Positions 28,214 through 40,422 of a stretch of 64,000 nt of DNA are shown here, in pieces. The stretch lies in contig JAWQEG010001323.1 in NCBI GenBank assembly GCA_033782935.1, positions 481,501 to 545,500 of the forward strand, in the 5' to 3' direction. Both the position numbers and the translations under genes were made by a program. The notes under the pieces were generated by a model. It was given only the letters and a program-made list of their open reading frames with translations. It was not told where the DNA came from and searched no databases. Within the stretch, counting starts at the first letter, position 1; the number at the start of each line of letters is the position of its first letter. The DNA comes from Petrolisthes cinctipes (taxonomy: Eukaryota; Arthropoda; Malacostraca; Decapoda; Porcellanidae).

Positions 28214-31176
28214 TAACTCCACAGAGGGTACCCCGGTACCTGAAGTGGTTGCACCACCATCTACGGTAGCTGATGCTGCCAACTTTAGCCTGGTCAGCGA
28301 TGAGCCTTCGGGAAACGTGTCAGGCTAGGAAGTCAGTCAGTTCAGACAGACTCCCTCAGTGTAGTACTGATAAATACTACGTCAGTTAGAAACAAATTTA
28401 ATGAGCTCAGAGCTCTGATAGCAACTGAAAAAGTAGATATAATAGCTATAACAGAGTCCTGGATCCATGCAAGTGGAAGGGACTATATAGGGGAATTCCA
28501 TATCCCTACATTTAGATTATTTCATAGAGACCGACCCGATCGGGAGGGAGGAGGAGTAGCCCTGTATATCCGAGACTCCCTAGATCCAGTGATCTGCAAA
28601 GTCGGGTCAGAACAAGAAGTGTTAGGTGTTGACATGACAGTGGGAAGTGGGGTGTATAGATTCATTGTTGTCTACCGTCCACCGCACCAACCCATTGATG
28701 ATGATTCTAAGTTATATAATGAACTTAGTGATCTAATAGGGGAGAAGATTACCATTATACTAGGTGACTTCAACTGCCATGTAAACTGGGTAGATAAAAC
28801 GGGAGATGCAGAATCAAAAAGGCTCATTGACTTTGCTGATGAAGCTTTCTTGACTCAGTGGGTGACTGAGCCCACAAGGGCTACCAATATATTAGATCTT
28901 GTGTTCACCTCTGAAGATGACCTTGTCTCTAGCTTGACTGTAGATGAGCCATTGGGAGGAAGTGACCATAATATAATTAGGTTCTCACTGCAAGTACCCA
29001 AGTCTAAAGTTAAAATTCAGAAACAGAGCAAACCCGACCTCAGTAGCGCAGATTTCTGTAATCTGAGAAAGGGAGTTAGTGCAATGCATTTGGAAATGGG
29101 CCAAGGGGTGAATGAGTCCTGGTGCTTATTTCCAGACTGCTTTATGGCACAACAATCAATGTTCGTGCCCTTTAAGCCAGTTGGATCCCCAATGTCCCAA
29201 CCCAAATGGTTCACACCAGAAATAGCAGTTCAAAAGAACTGATAATTTAGAGATACAAAGTGAATATTACCACCTACGTTGGAAGGTGAAATCACTTGTA
29301 GACAGAGCCAAGTGTAACGAGGAACTCCGGATTGCAGCCTTGTGTAAGGAGAATCCCAAAGAGTTTTTTGGTTATGTAAACAGCAGAAAACCAATTAGAA
29401 GCAAGATAGGCCCATTGCATGATGGGAACGGTGTCTTGCAAAACTCTGATGAAGAGATGGCAGACATTCTAAATTCCCATTTCTCATCAGTGTTCACCCG
29501 AGAAGATGGGGGTAACATCCATGAGCCAGGCACTACTCATGAGGGTGTTACCATAGAAAGAGTCTAATGCAGTGAAGCAAAAGTTAGAGACAGAATAGGC
29601 AAATTAAGTGTCAACAAATCTCCCGGTCCTGATGAATTTCTTCCTAGGGTCTTGTGAGAGGTATGTGACCAGGTAACCCCTCACCTGGCTGCTATCTTCA
29701 ATATATCGCTTGAAACAGGAGAGGTCCCATCTGACTGGAAGGAAGCAAATGTGACTCCCATATTTAAAAAGGGAGATCGCCATCTTCCTGGAAACTACCG
29801 ACCAATCAGCCTTACATCTGTAGTAGGAAAGGTATTGGAGGGAATAGTTGCAGATAGAATAGTAGATCATCTTGAATCATATAATTTATTGTATGATTCA
29901 CAGCATGGTTTTAGGTGTCGGCGTTCATGTTTGACCAACTTGATTGAATTTTTCCACGGTATGCATTCTGAGTATGACCAGTGCCGGGCAATAGACATCC
30001 TTTATCTGGACTTTCAGAAAGCCTTTGATAAAGTACCTCATCAGAGGTTGATGGCAGAAACCCGTGCACTGGGAATAAGGGGCATGCTTGCTAAATGGAT
30101 TGAGAATTGGCTGACTGACCGGCGCCAAAGAGTAGTAATCAATGGGGAAGCCTCAAGTTGGGCATCAGTCACAAGTGGGGTTCCTCAAGGTTCAGTTCTA
30201 AGTCCACTACTCTTTATAATCTACATTAATAATATAGATGTGGGCATTGTCAGTCGAATTGCAAAATTTGCTGATGACACCAAGTTAGGGTGTAATGCTT
30301 CATCATTTGAAAAGGTAGAACAACTATATAAAGACCTAGAGAAAGTAGGAGAGTGGTCTGAACGATGGCAGATGCCATTCAATTTGGACAAGTGTAAAGT
30401 GATGCACATAGGTCCAGCCAATCAGAGAGCCAGTTACTCTTTGTTGGGAAGTGAAATTAGTAGTACTGACTTGGAGAAAGACTTAGGTGTACTGATCAGC
30501 AGTGACCTCAAATTCTCCAAGCAGTGCCTCGAAGTAGAGAAGAAAGCCCAGAGGCTTCTTGGTTACATAAAGAGGCAATTTAGATTTAGAAACAAAGAGA
30601 TAGTCCTCACTCTGTACAATTCTTTGGTTCGGCCACATCTGGAATATGCTGTGCAGTTCTGGTCGCCGACTCTCAAGAAAGACATTGCGAGGCTTGAGAG
30701 AGTCCAGGCTAGGGCCACCAAACTGATCCCATCAATTAAGCACATGGGCTACCAGAGAAGGCTGCAGGCACTAGGTCTCTTCTCATTAAAGACGAGACAC
30801 TTGAGAGGTCAACTAATTGAAGTTTTCAAAATCCTTCGTGGATATGAAAACATTGATCATCAGAGCCTGTTTAGCTTAAACACTAATGCAACTAGAAACC
30901 ATGGATGGAAACTAGACTTGAAACGCTTCCGCCATAATACGTTAGGTAATTTCTTCACATATAAAATCTGCAATGTCTGGAATCAGCTACCAGCAGAGGT
31001 AGTTGATAGTTCCTCGATAGAGCAGTTCAAGACACAGTTAGACAAAGTTCTGCCAAGCCTGTTAGAGTTAAAGTGATTGTTTCCTCCTTTCCTGTACAAA
31101 AATTTCCTAGTCCGGCCTTTTTTCCTCCGGGTTAGGTACATTTCCATTTCCATACCCGCAATGCGGGTGGGAGAGG
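28214..31176 (+). mobile_element. CR1-like LINE, nearly full-length ORF2
   Basis: Contains endonuclease, linker, complete RT and C-terminal domain on the plus strand, ending in a short 3' UTR. It lies between two 120-bp direct repeats. Few disabling changes (one frameshift, two nonsense codons) suggest a fairly young insertion. Confidence 0.85.
28370..31076 (+). pseudogene. CR1-like ORF2: endonuclease plus reverse transcriptase
   Basis: Endonuclease: TSVRNKFNELRALI, DIIAITESWI, IILGDFNCHVNW and GGSDHNIIRF. A frameshift lies between 29242 and 29286. In-frame stops follow at 29565-29567 and 29655-29657. The RT then reads without interruption from 29751: [62 protein letters not shown], the catalytic KFADDTKLG, and DLGVLISSDLKFS. 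The C-terminal domain ends FKTQLDKVLPSL. The FADDTKLG box and the WNQLPAEVV tail are typical of CR1-type LINEs. Confidence 0.9.
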
Positions 31177-31295
31177 TGGATGGGGAGAGCCTTCTCTTTA
31201 CTATACTTTTCTCTCACTATTAGCAACTGCTACTACACCTACGGTACCTCCTTGTTATGGGTTGTAAGACCTTTTGAGGTGCTACTTGTCCTTGT

Positions 31296-31301
<6 letters not shown>
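31175..31301 (+). repeat. 120-bp direct repeat, downstream copy
   Basis: Second copy of 28088-28213. It runs straight into a (TC)n array at 31300-31335. Confidence 0.85.
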
Positions 31302-31338
<37 letters not shown>

Positions 31339-31660
31339 TTAAGGGGAGTAATACAATTTTGGTACATTGGAGCATCTTAATTTCTTCAGAGTATGTCAGG
31401 AAACAGGATCATATGAACAAGAACAATGGTGTTCTATTGCTTGGAAGAGTTTGGATGAATTAGTTGCTCCAGAATTACAACAAACATTGTATTACCCCGT
31501 TAAGGTTATAGTACAGTGTTGGTAAATCTGGAGCAACTGCTACCTTCAAATTATTCCAAGCAACAGAATACCATTGTTTTTGTTCATATGGTCCTGTTTC
31601 CAGACATACAGTACTTTGGAGGAATCAAGGTGCTCCAATGTAACAAAATTGTATTACCCC

Positions 31661-31690
<30 letters not shown>
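31300..31690. repeat. Foldback element: (TC)n - inverted arms - (GA)n
   Basis: Arms at about 31337-31475 and 31530-31664 are inverted copies. The left starts AGGGGAGTAATACAATTTTG and the right ends CAAAATTGTATTACCCCT. The arms are flanked by (TC)n on the left and (GA)n on the right, so the microsatellites belong to the palindrome. No coding content. Confidence 0.8.
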
Positions 31691-31692
<2 letters not shown>

Positions 31693-31767
31693 AACAATAA
31701 TAATAATAATAATTATTATTATTATTATTATTATTATGAGAGGGATAGTTAATAATAATAATAATAA
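31693..31767 (+). repeat. AAT/ATT microsatellite at the provirus left flank
   Basis: (AAT)n, then (ATT)n, GAGAGGGATAGTT, and (AAT)n up to the provirus. The same GAGAGGGATAGTTAAT text recurs at 40789-40806 on the far side. Confidence 0.9.
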
Positions 31768-32100
31768 TGTACCAGTCCTGATTTTGTCTCTTCGAAGAAT
31801 CTGGTACAGTACTGTGTTCCGGAGTTGTTGTAGTTGGTTGTGGTAGCTAGCTCGGCGGCGTGGTGGTGTTCAGTAAGTAAAATTAAGACTTACTTTATTT
31901 ATTAATTCTTAGGGAGTTTTGTGCCCTGTCTTGTCTTGTGTTAATGGAGTACAGATAAGATGTCTTTTGACTGTTTCGATCTTGAGTCCCTAACTAAAGC
32001 TATGTTGGTCAGTTTATATTCATTCTGTACTTGGAGATGCCAGTACTGTCTAGATACATTATTACATGTTTGAAAAAAGGGGAAGGTCTAGTTAAGCTCC

Positions 32101-32161
<61 letters not shown>

Positions 32162-32474
32162 GTGAGTGAAGGTACAAACATCATTTGTGACCTGAGAGCA
32201 CTGAGGTTGGAGAGATGAAAATAAGATAGGGAAAGTTAATGGTCTGAGGGGGATGCAGGTAGGTAAATTAATGGTGTTTTGGTATAAAAATAGATGAGAG
32301 AGTGTATGTTCTGTGTGTGTGTGTGTGTGTGTGTGTTTGACCAACTTGGGTGGTATGGCCAGGTGTATATGTTCTGCAGCTACCTGGATTTGACCTGCTG
32401 TCTGGTAAACAGATTGTGAAGTATTTTTAGTTGACCCTTTTCTTCTACCTGCTCTTAATGGCTTTTACGGTGTA
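31768..32474 (-). repeat. 3' LTR of the endogenous retrovirus
   Basis: Partner of 40029-40729, with a longer internal (TC)n (32103-32158) and (GT)n (32312-32335). Its inner edge falls at the shared ACGGTGTATA. No strong polypurine tract is seen beside it. Confidence 0.9.
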
Positions 32475-32719
32475 TATCGCTCAGTCCCGCTACCGAATGA
32501 TCTGTCTCCAGATAACATCTTTATTGTGGACAACAGATGTACAATCCTCGGTAGTTACATATAAGGACTAGGAACTAAATAATAAACACAATAAATGGGC
32601 ATCAAGACATTGGCACATAGTACACATAAACGAAAATCAATACCTGAGAACATAAAGAAATCAACTTAAAATTAATGTGTTGAGCTAGGTGCTTGTAGTT
32701 CTGTGTATGTAAGCTAAAC
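32475..32719 (-). other. Region between env and 3' LTR
   Basis: About 245 bp with no frame of note. It should hold the polypurine tract, but only a weak purine-rich stretch is present. Confidence 0.4.
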
Positions 32720-32866
32720 CTATGCTGATGATTCACACATTAAGGAAGGGTAAGCATTGTTGCTATGTTGAGGCTGTGATGGAGCAGTTAAAATATTCTT
32801 TTCAAGACGAGATAACACAGTATAACGTCGATAGACCTTCCTAATGCAAAATAAGAAAATCACTGT

Positions 32867-34486
32867 TCAGGCCAAAAGAATAAGACATGGAATTATAAAT
32901 GTAGTTAGCAATATTTCGTGATCCAGATATGGAGGAATCAAATTATCAGATAAGGATGTTTGAATCATAGTATCATTGAGTAGATTCAATAGTTTCACTT
33001 TTTCTGAAACAACTGATAATTGGAAGATGTTAAACAAGTCGACATTATACGAAATATGTTGAAAGGTGGAAGAGTGTGTCATGTTTTCAAGCAAGTGATG
33101 TTTGCTAGGTAAGGTAACGATTCTCTTGGATCGTATTTCACATGAATCTGCTGCTTTATAGTAGCCTTTAACCATACCATGTGTAGTGTCATTAGGGCAG
33201 ATCAGTGTTACTTGTGTCTCAGCAGAAAAGTAGAGATAGTGGAAATTAAAGAAATGACGATGAAAGAGAGTTTGATTAGTAACAGATTTGAAAGTACATG
33301 CAGAGAGTGCTTGATGAGTATTCCTTTGACTTAAAGCAATTGGACACGGTGCGTCATTTGGAGCTTTAAATGCAAACAGATATGCAGGACAAACATATAA
33401 ATGAAGATATGCAGAATGGCAATTGAGAAATTGTGCTTCACTAAGCACATCAACAAGAGAATAATCATCACTAAGAACAATATTTATAGGTTGGGAATCT
33501 AACATTAAAAGATTATTTTCCACATTCATTGGGAATGGTTGTACTGCATAGCCTGTGAAGGACATCTTACTCTTCATTGGAATAGTAATTAGTATATATT
33601 CTGGTGTTAAAATACTGTTCATGACTGTATAATAATATTCCAGATTAGGTGTATGAAATATGGGAGTAAGATGGTAGTTCATCATAGCTATTTCAAGTGC
33701 ATCCAGCAATTGTTTGATTGGTAATAATCGCGAGTTAACCTTACCTAAACCTGCGGTAATTACATCCTTAATTAATGTTTGACATGACTCCCTAGATCCT
33801 AGTACTTGAATTTCAGTTTCCTGCCAACTAACAGATATAAATAGAAGCCTAAGAATGTGATATGAGTTTTCCATCTGTGTAGATAATAGTTGCTGTTGTT
33901 TATGTAAAGCATCATAAATTGTATCCAAGTTTTGATCAATGATCTGAACACTTTTATATATTTGCCTGACTACCTTACCCTGATTTGCAACTGCTTGTCC
34001 TACAACATTTAATTTTTGGGATAATGCCTGCACATCACTATCCATTGCAGTACCAAAGAGTGCCTTAGATATTTCACCTAAAAAATTAACTAAACCCCGC
34101 TCCTGGCGGTGGTGGTGGCTCTGAGCAATTGGATTATTATGTAATAGGCGAGCAATGTAACTAAGGTCACGTAAGTCCTTCATAGTGTGTTGAACCTTAA
34201 AAGACAAGACTGAATATAATGCCCTTAAATCACTATATGCTATCGTGTCATTCCTGTCAGGAAAAACTAGTGTATCATTAAGTATCTGCAATCCTTGCTC
34301 AACTGCAGAAAATTTGTGAAATAAATCAGATATATCCTGTAATGAATAAGAAATAGTGATAACATCTTCTGTCACCAATATTTTACCAAATTGTTGGACG
34401 AGCGATCCCGGGATAAGCACATCATCATTAGGGACGGTGGTTACGTCAGCTATGAAAACCATAATATATGTTGAGTTGGGCCACAT
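32867..34486 (-). pseudogene. env of the endogenous retrovirus (F-type fusion glycoprotein), premature stop in membrane anchor
   Basis: A 539-codon frame. It has several N-x-S/T sites, a furin-type cleavage motif (RQER) near residue 130 and a following hydrophobic, Gly/Ala-rich stretch that fits a fusion peptide. Next come heptad-like helices and a Cys-rich C-terminal half. It ends at a TGA (32867-32869) inside the hydrophobic C-terminal segment. The same phase stays open for 49 more codons with hydrophobic then basic residues, to a TAG at 32720-32722, so the anchor and tail appear cut by one nonsense codon. The ATG directly follows an acceptor-like TTCTTCTTACAG, consistent with a spliced env mRNA as in gypsy. 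No clear signal peptide is seen, so a leader exon may supply it. Confidence 0.85.
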
Positions 34487-34615
34487 CTGTAAGAAGAATT
34501 ATAATCTTTTACTTCTTCGCCGATCGGAGTTTCTGTTTATAATTGTTTATTTTATGATTATCAGTAGTAGGGATAATATTACTAGGAAGAGGAAATTTTT
34601 GATGTTCCAGAGATT

Positions 34616-37600
34616 CTAATTGGTTATTAGATGGTGGGTTTGCACGATTTTTACCAATTTCTTTATTCTGTCTACATGAACAATATCATCCGCCTGAGTA
34701 AAATTATGCTTTATGGCAATCTTATTGCCTACTACAGATATAACTGTGTATGGCCCCGTGAACCGAGGCAGAAGTTTCGAAGTTCGATCGGGTACCCGTA
34801 ACATTACCTGATCACCTGGAGTGAATGTTTGCGTTTTTGCTTTATTATGCTGCCTTATACGTATTTTATTTCTGCTAGCCTGTAAATTGTTTTGTACATC
34901 ATGATGAATTTGTTGAAATGCAACTCGCTGTCGTTCAGCTTAGTCGTCCATGTTGTAGCATCATATGGAAGATGTTTTTGTACGCCAAATATTATTTCAT
35001 GAGTTTTACCTACTGTTTCCGTTTTTGTAGCGTTTATAGAACAGACTGTCATATCAATCCAGTCCTCCCATGTGGAGGGGATTTTATTTATTGCGCCCCG
35101 AAGTACTTCTAATATTTTACGGTTTTGCCTTTCTGCTAACCCATTAGATGCAGGGTGATATGCTAATACAAACGTTTGCTTAATATTATAAAATTCAGAT
35201 ATCTTCTGTAAGATACTGTTACGAAATTCCTTACCATTGTCTGAAATAATGATCTTGGGACATGTAAATGGACATATGAATTTGGATATAAATTTATGTG
35301 CAACCTCTTCTGCTGTTTTCGTTTTCAGTGGAGCTACGACCAAATATCTAGAAAAATGATCAACCACAGTTAATAAATAATTCGAGCCCCGATGTGACTG
35401 TGGTAGGGAGAGTAAATCCATTCCTAGGCTACTATTTCCCATGGTTCACTCAGCATTGGATATTCCCCTAATGGAGCTGGTCCAATTGGATGGCCCTTAT
35501 TTGCATTGCATGTTTCGCACTGAGCGATATGTGTTTCAACATCTACTTTCATTGTATGCCAATAGTACTTTGTACGGAGAGTGGACAGACATCGATCTCT
35601 CCCAGGATGTCCTGCTGCATTATGATATAAGGTTAATACTGAGGGAATCAAGAATTGTGGTATTACTATTTGATCAGTTTGAATGTTACGTTTCCTAAGT
35701 TTCCTGTAAACAACATTATCATAAAGGGAGAAGTTAGTTATGCTAATGGGTAATTCCTGACCCTCATAATTATCACCTGAGTTTAATGAGTAATTTATCG
35801 CTTTTATCATAGAATCCTGTTGTTGATGTATACGAACCGCATTGAAGTCAAAGTCTATGTGTGACTTAGAAACTGAACAGACAGGATATCTGCTTATGGC
35901 ATCTGCTACATGATTTAATCGACCTGGAAGGTATTTAATATCAATATGCGGTTCAAATTCCTGAATTGTTAGATACCATCTGGCCAATTTCCCCGTGAGA
36001 TTTTGAGTTTTCAGGAAGCCAATAATCGGTTGGTGATCTGTAAAAACTTGTAAAGGATATCCCAACACGATTTCCCTAAAGGTACGTAGTGCCCATATTA
36101 AAGCCAAAGTTTCCTGTTCTGTTACAGAGTAACGAGTTTCCTGTGCATTTAATATTCTAGAAGCATACACAATTACCTGACACTGACCTTTAGCAATTTC
36201 TTGCATAAGGACAGCGCCTAAGCCTAATGAAGAAGCATCAGTACAAATTATAAAAGGTAACGAAAAATCTGGGAATGCAAGAATTGGACCTAATACCAAT
36301 TTATCCTTTAGTAATTCAAAGCTCAGCTGTTGTTCAGGCATCCATACAAAATCTGCATATTTCTTGAGGAGATTATTTAGGGGCTTTGCTATTTGGGAAA
36401 AGTTTCTTACAAAGCTTCTATGATAAGAACATAAACCCAAGAATGACTTTACATGATTTGCATTTTTTGGAGTAGGGAATTTTTTCATTGCTCGTATTTT
36501 ATCAGATTGTGTATGGAGCCCTTTGCTATTGATTGTATGTCCTAAAAATTTTATTTCTTGTTTAAGAAAATTACATTTAAACATTTTAAGTTTAAGGCCA
36601 ACCTGATGCAACCTATGCATAACCTTCTTTATTGTTTCTAAATGTGAAGGCACGTCCTTTGAAAAAATAATCAAATCGTCTAAATAAGCAATGACTTCAT
36701 TATTGATATCGCCAAAAAGAAAATTTACCATACGCTGAAATGTGGATGGAGCATTACATAACCCAAATGGCATACGGGTGTATTCATAATGATCATGGGG
36801 AGTACTAAATGCAGTAATGGGTTGACTTTTATCATCTAATGCTACTTGCCAGTATCCACTGACTAAGTCTAAGGTGGAGAATATCATAGGTTTTGTTTCA
36901 CCAATGTTAGACAAAACATCTCTCAAAAGAGGGAGGGGATATTTATCTTTAATTGTAGCATTATTTATTTTCCTGTAATCAATTACTGGTCTAAATTCAC
37001 CATTATTTTTTTAAACCAAAAACATAGGGCTGTTATAAGGGGAGTGAGAATTCTTAATAATGCCTTCATCCAACATTTCATTCACCATGTCATTTACAAC
37101 TTTCTGCCTACTATGAGGTAGTCTATATGCTCGAGTATAAATAGGTTGAGGGGATGTTAGGGTAATGGTATGTTTTATAATATCCGTTTTTCCTAAGGAT
37201 TCACCAGGTAGGGCAATGGCATCTCGATATATAGCTAGGGTGTCGATGAGATTACCACGATAAAGTGGAAAATCACCGCCATGGACAAAATTTCTAAGTT
37301 GTTCCCTTACATGACTGTCAATATGATTCCCTTCGGTAAGAACCGATGCAATATTTCCTTGTGGTATTTGGTCTAACTTCCATCTGTACAGATCACATAG
37401 ATATGTTCCCTTTTTCACATGAATATTGGTAGATGTTTTATTAAAGAGATAGATAGTAGCAATATTACTATCATTTACCTTGGTTAAAGTAGATTCTAAT
37501 CCCAGGTTATTTATTTTCACTGACTCTATTAAGGATAGAACACTAGTATGTGGCTGTACATGAGATGGAAGCTTTACCTTAAATGTATGGACGAAATTTG

Positions 37601-38159
37601 GAGTTAATATAGTATTACATGCAGCAATAGCCTTTATGATAATGGAGTCATTCCCATCATCTGTATTATGAATAGAGTGAACGTTACTTGAACGTAAATA
37701 ATGGCCAGGACAATCCTGTATTGGAATACATTTATTGTTGAAACGTATTATTTTATATCCTGGGTCAATGACAATGTCCTGCCTAATAATGTCTGATAGC
37801 CCCAATACACCGTCTGTTGGTAGATCATAATTCCGTATTATATAGAATTTTATGTTTATATGGTTAGTTCCCTTTTCTAACCTTACAGGAAGGGTTAGTG
37901 TCCCTATGACCTGTAATTTATTTCCTGTTATGGCTGACAATTCTATGTCAATGGGCTCTATTTTATTATGTAAATATCGCTGTGGATTAAAGTTGCACAA
38001 TCTTTTAAAGGAAATTTCAGATAACAATGAAACTGCCGTGCCTGTGTCTATCATTAAAGAGGTATTACAATGTAATAGCTGTACAGGAATTGATAGTACA
38101 TTACCGGTGGAGGCGACGACAGGGTTTATGGGACGTACTACTTTCTGGGATGTTGCCAT
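34616..38159 (-). pseudogene. pol of the endogenous retrovirus (protease-RT-RNase H-integrase), broken
   Basis: Order on the minus strand: protease with MIDTGTAVSLLS (about 38060), RT, RNase H, integrase. RT motifs include FSTLDLVSGYWQVAL, MPFGLCNAPSTFQRMV and the catalytic AYLDDLIIFS. RNase H shows CTDASSLGLGAVL, EQETLALIWAL and FTDHQPI. Integrase shows HHAAGHPG-type zinc region (YHNAAGHPGRDR, CETCNANKGH) and core residues in LTVVDHFSRY, IIISDNGKEF and NGLAERQNR. Breaks: an in-frame TAA at 37011-37013, a frameshift near 35424-35442 and another between 34855 and 34804. The C-terminal LPRFTGPYTVISVVGN block ends at 34616. Confidence 0.9.
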
Positions 38160-39399
38160 TTCGAATATTGCGGTGGTCTCGTTTCGTACCTCGTGTTTCT
38201 TTGCATTTCCTCTTTCATTCTTTTAAGCACCACACATTCATCTGAGGAATGTGAAGTGGACTCATGTAAATGACAATATTTATTGGAATAAGAATACTTA
38301 TTACGTTTCCATTGATAATTTCCCTTAGAGTTATGTAAGAAATAACAGTCACTGGTATAATGATTAGTTTTGTTACAATGTTTACAATATTTCCTTTGTG
38401 ACTTCCCTTGATTTGATGTGGCACTAGTATTGAAATTCTTCGTTTCCATTGATGGAGCAACATGTAATGCACGAGGTACGATCTGAGGTTCTTTCATGCT
38501 AAGTTTGGAAGCTAACTTAATCAGTTTGTCAGTAGGCCCAAAGGAATGTTTAGGAATAGCCAAACGATAAGTTTCTTTTAACAGTAACGTAAATTGGACA
38601 TATTCGATTAATTTAATAGTATTATCTAAGGTAATATTCCCATTATGTACCCAAGGTGAGGACTTTAATGATTCTTTGGCATCTAAGGCTAGGGACCCTG
38701 CTAATGCAAGTGTTTTTGCTGGATCATGTACAGTTATGTTATCTGCAGTTGTTTTAGCCATTCTTTGTACCCATGGAGCTGACCATCTCCAAAAATATCT
38801 ATGAGTGACTCCCTAAATGTATCATATGACGTTAAGTTATCAGGGTCAGAAAAAGCAATTGCTGTTAGCATATAACTAGCGGGGCTATCTGGTGCAATAT
38901 GACCTCGCACAAATCTAATCTTATCTATGTCCTGTCTAATTTCTGCCTGACAAAATGCATCCTCCAAATGTCGCAAAAAGAGATGAATTCCATATCGTGG
39001 ATCATCTCCAGTATATTGCTTTAAATAAATGGGGGTTGGTAATACTCTCACTGTTTGAAATTGGTTAGGCATAGCAGAGGAAGTTTGGCTAGAAGGAGTA
39101 GGGTTAGAGGCATTAGGAGATTGTGGAGGAGTGGACATGATTGGAGAAGATACAAGATGATATGGAATACCAGATCGAGTTTTAGAAGGAGATAGGATGG
39201 AAGAAGCAGAAGGTGATTCGTATGTGTCGGCACCAGGAATAAGACTTTGGGACACAGGGGATGAAGTTTCTAGCTCGGAGCTCAATGAATCATTGGTAGT
39301 AGTATTCAATGTTAGGTCTGGGTCGTTTGGATGTTTAATGGGGGAAAATATATCGAAGCTCTGCTTCAACTTAATGAAAGTATTCTTTTTAGACATCAA
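38138..39399 (-). pseudogene. gag of the endogenous retrovirus, one frameshift
   Basis: Begins with MMSKKNTF at 39399. The N-terminus is Ser/Thr/Pro-rich, followed by a capsid-like helical region (IYLKQYTGDDPRYGIHLFL...). A frameshift lies in the 38734-38761 overlap. The C-terminal part has a CCHC knuckle CKHCNKTNHYTSDC (C-x2-C-x4-H-x4-C). A second Cys/His cluster, CHLHESTSHSSDEC, departs from the consensus. Gag forms the particle and binds genomic RNA. It overlaps pol by about 22 bases in the -1 frame, as expected for ribosomal frameshifting. Confidence 0.85.
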
Positions 39400-40028
39400 A
39401 TGAGGAAGCTATAGCTTTCTAACATGTTCGTGAACAAGTGGGAATTAATGTAATGGAATTTGTAAATGTACCCACTTTTGTGTAGACTGATACTGCTACG
39501 ATGATGACGACGTGATGACGAGGTCGAGCTGGGGTGTTGCCTGACGAGTCGATGTCGTGAAGATGAGACGATGTTGAAGTGATGAAGCGAAGATGACTAG
39601 TTAGCTCGCACACTAACAGTCGTTATTGGAGTGAATACGATGAACGTTGACTTGCCTTTACGAGAGAATTTACGTAAGAGGTGTCAGCTTGGAGGTGATT
39701 GAGTGATGGTGTTGTCCTTACGAGAGCATTTACGTAACAGGATCGCCGATATGGTAGTGATGAAGTGATGATTGTTTGTTGTGAAGTAGATGAGGTCCCC
39801 TTGTAGGTCGCGTTGCAGTTATCTTGGAGCAGGAGACCCTTGTAGGTAATTTACTTGTAGCATAAATCTCCCTCATTAGAGGTCGTAAGATTATCACCAC
39901 TGAAGGAATTGCTTGAGAGAATTTACAAGTCAATCCTTACTTGTTCTTGAACAATGTTAGTCTCTGTACTCCTGTGAAGTTTTTACCTTGCAATTTGCCT
40001 TGTTGCAAAAACACCGCTGCCATCAAAA
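39400..40028 (-). other. Leader between 5' LTR and gag
   Basis: About 630 bp without a convincing gene. A GAGAGATTTATGC-like region and repeated TTACGAGAG(A/C)(A/G)TTTACGTAA blocks (39658-39675 and 39718-39738) are visible. TGGCAGCGGTG, a few bases inside the LTR edge (about 40013-40023, minus strand), is the only primer-site candidate; the tRNA is not identified. Confidence 0.4.
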
Positions 40029-40384
40029 TGTACCAGTCCTGATTTTGTCTCTTCGAAGAATCTGGTACAGTACCTTGTTCCGGAGTTGTGGTAGCTAGCT
40101 CAGTGGCGTGGTGGTGTTCAGTCAAGGTTAGAAATAAACTTCAGTAAGTAAAATTAAGACTTACTTTATTTCTTAATTCTAAGGGAGTTTTGTGCCCTGT
40201 CTTGTCTTGTGTTAATGGAGTACAAGAGAAGATGTCTTTTGACTGTTTTGATCTTGAGTCCCTAACTAAAGCTATCTTGGTCAGTTTATATTCATTCTGT
40301 ACTTGGAGATGCCAGTACTGTCTAGATACATTATTACATGTTTGAAAAAAGGGGAAGGTCTAGTTAAGCTCCACCCCTTTCTCT

Positions 40385-40422
<38 letters not shown>

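Noticed and set aside
28088..31301. LTR retrotransposon with 120-bp LTRs
   Set aside because: The internal region is a CR1-type LINE (AP-endonuclease plus non-LTR RT). There is no primer site, polypurine tract, protease or integrase.
36926..37013. Selenocysteine or programmed read-through at the pol stop
   Set aside because: The codon is TAA in an A-rich run where a Lys codon is expected. A single nonsense mutation in a copy with other breaks is simpler.
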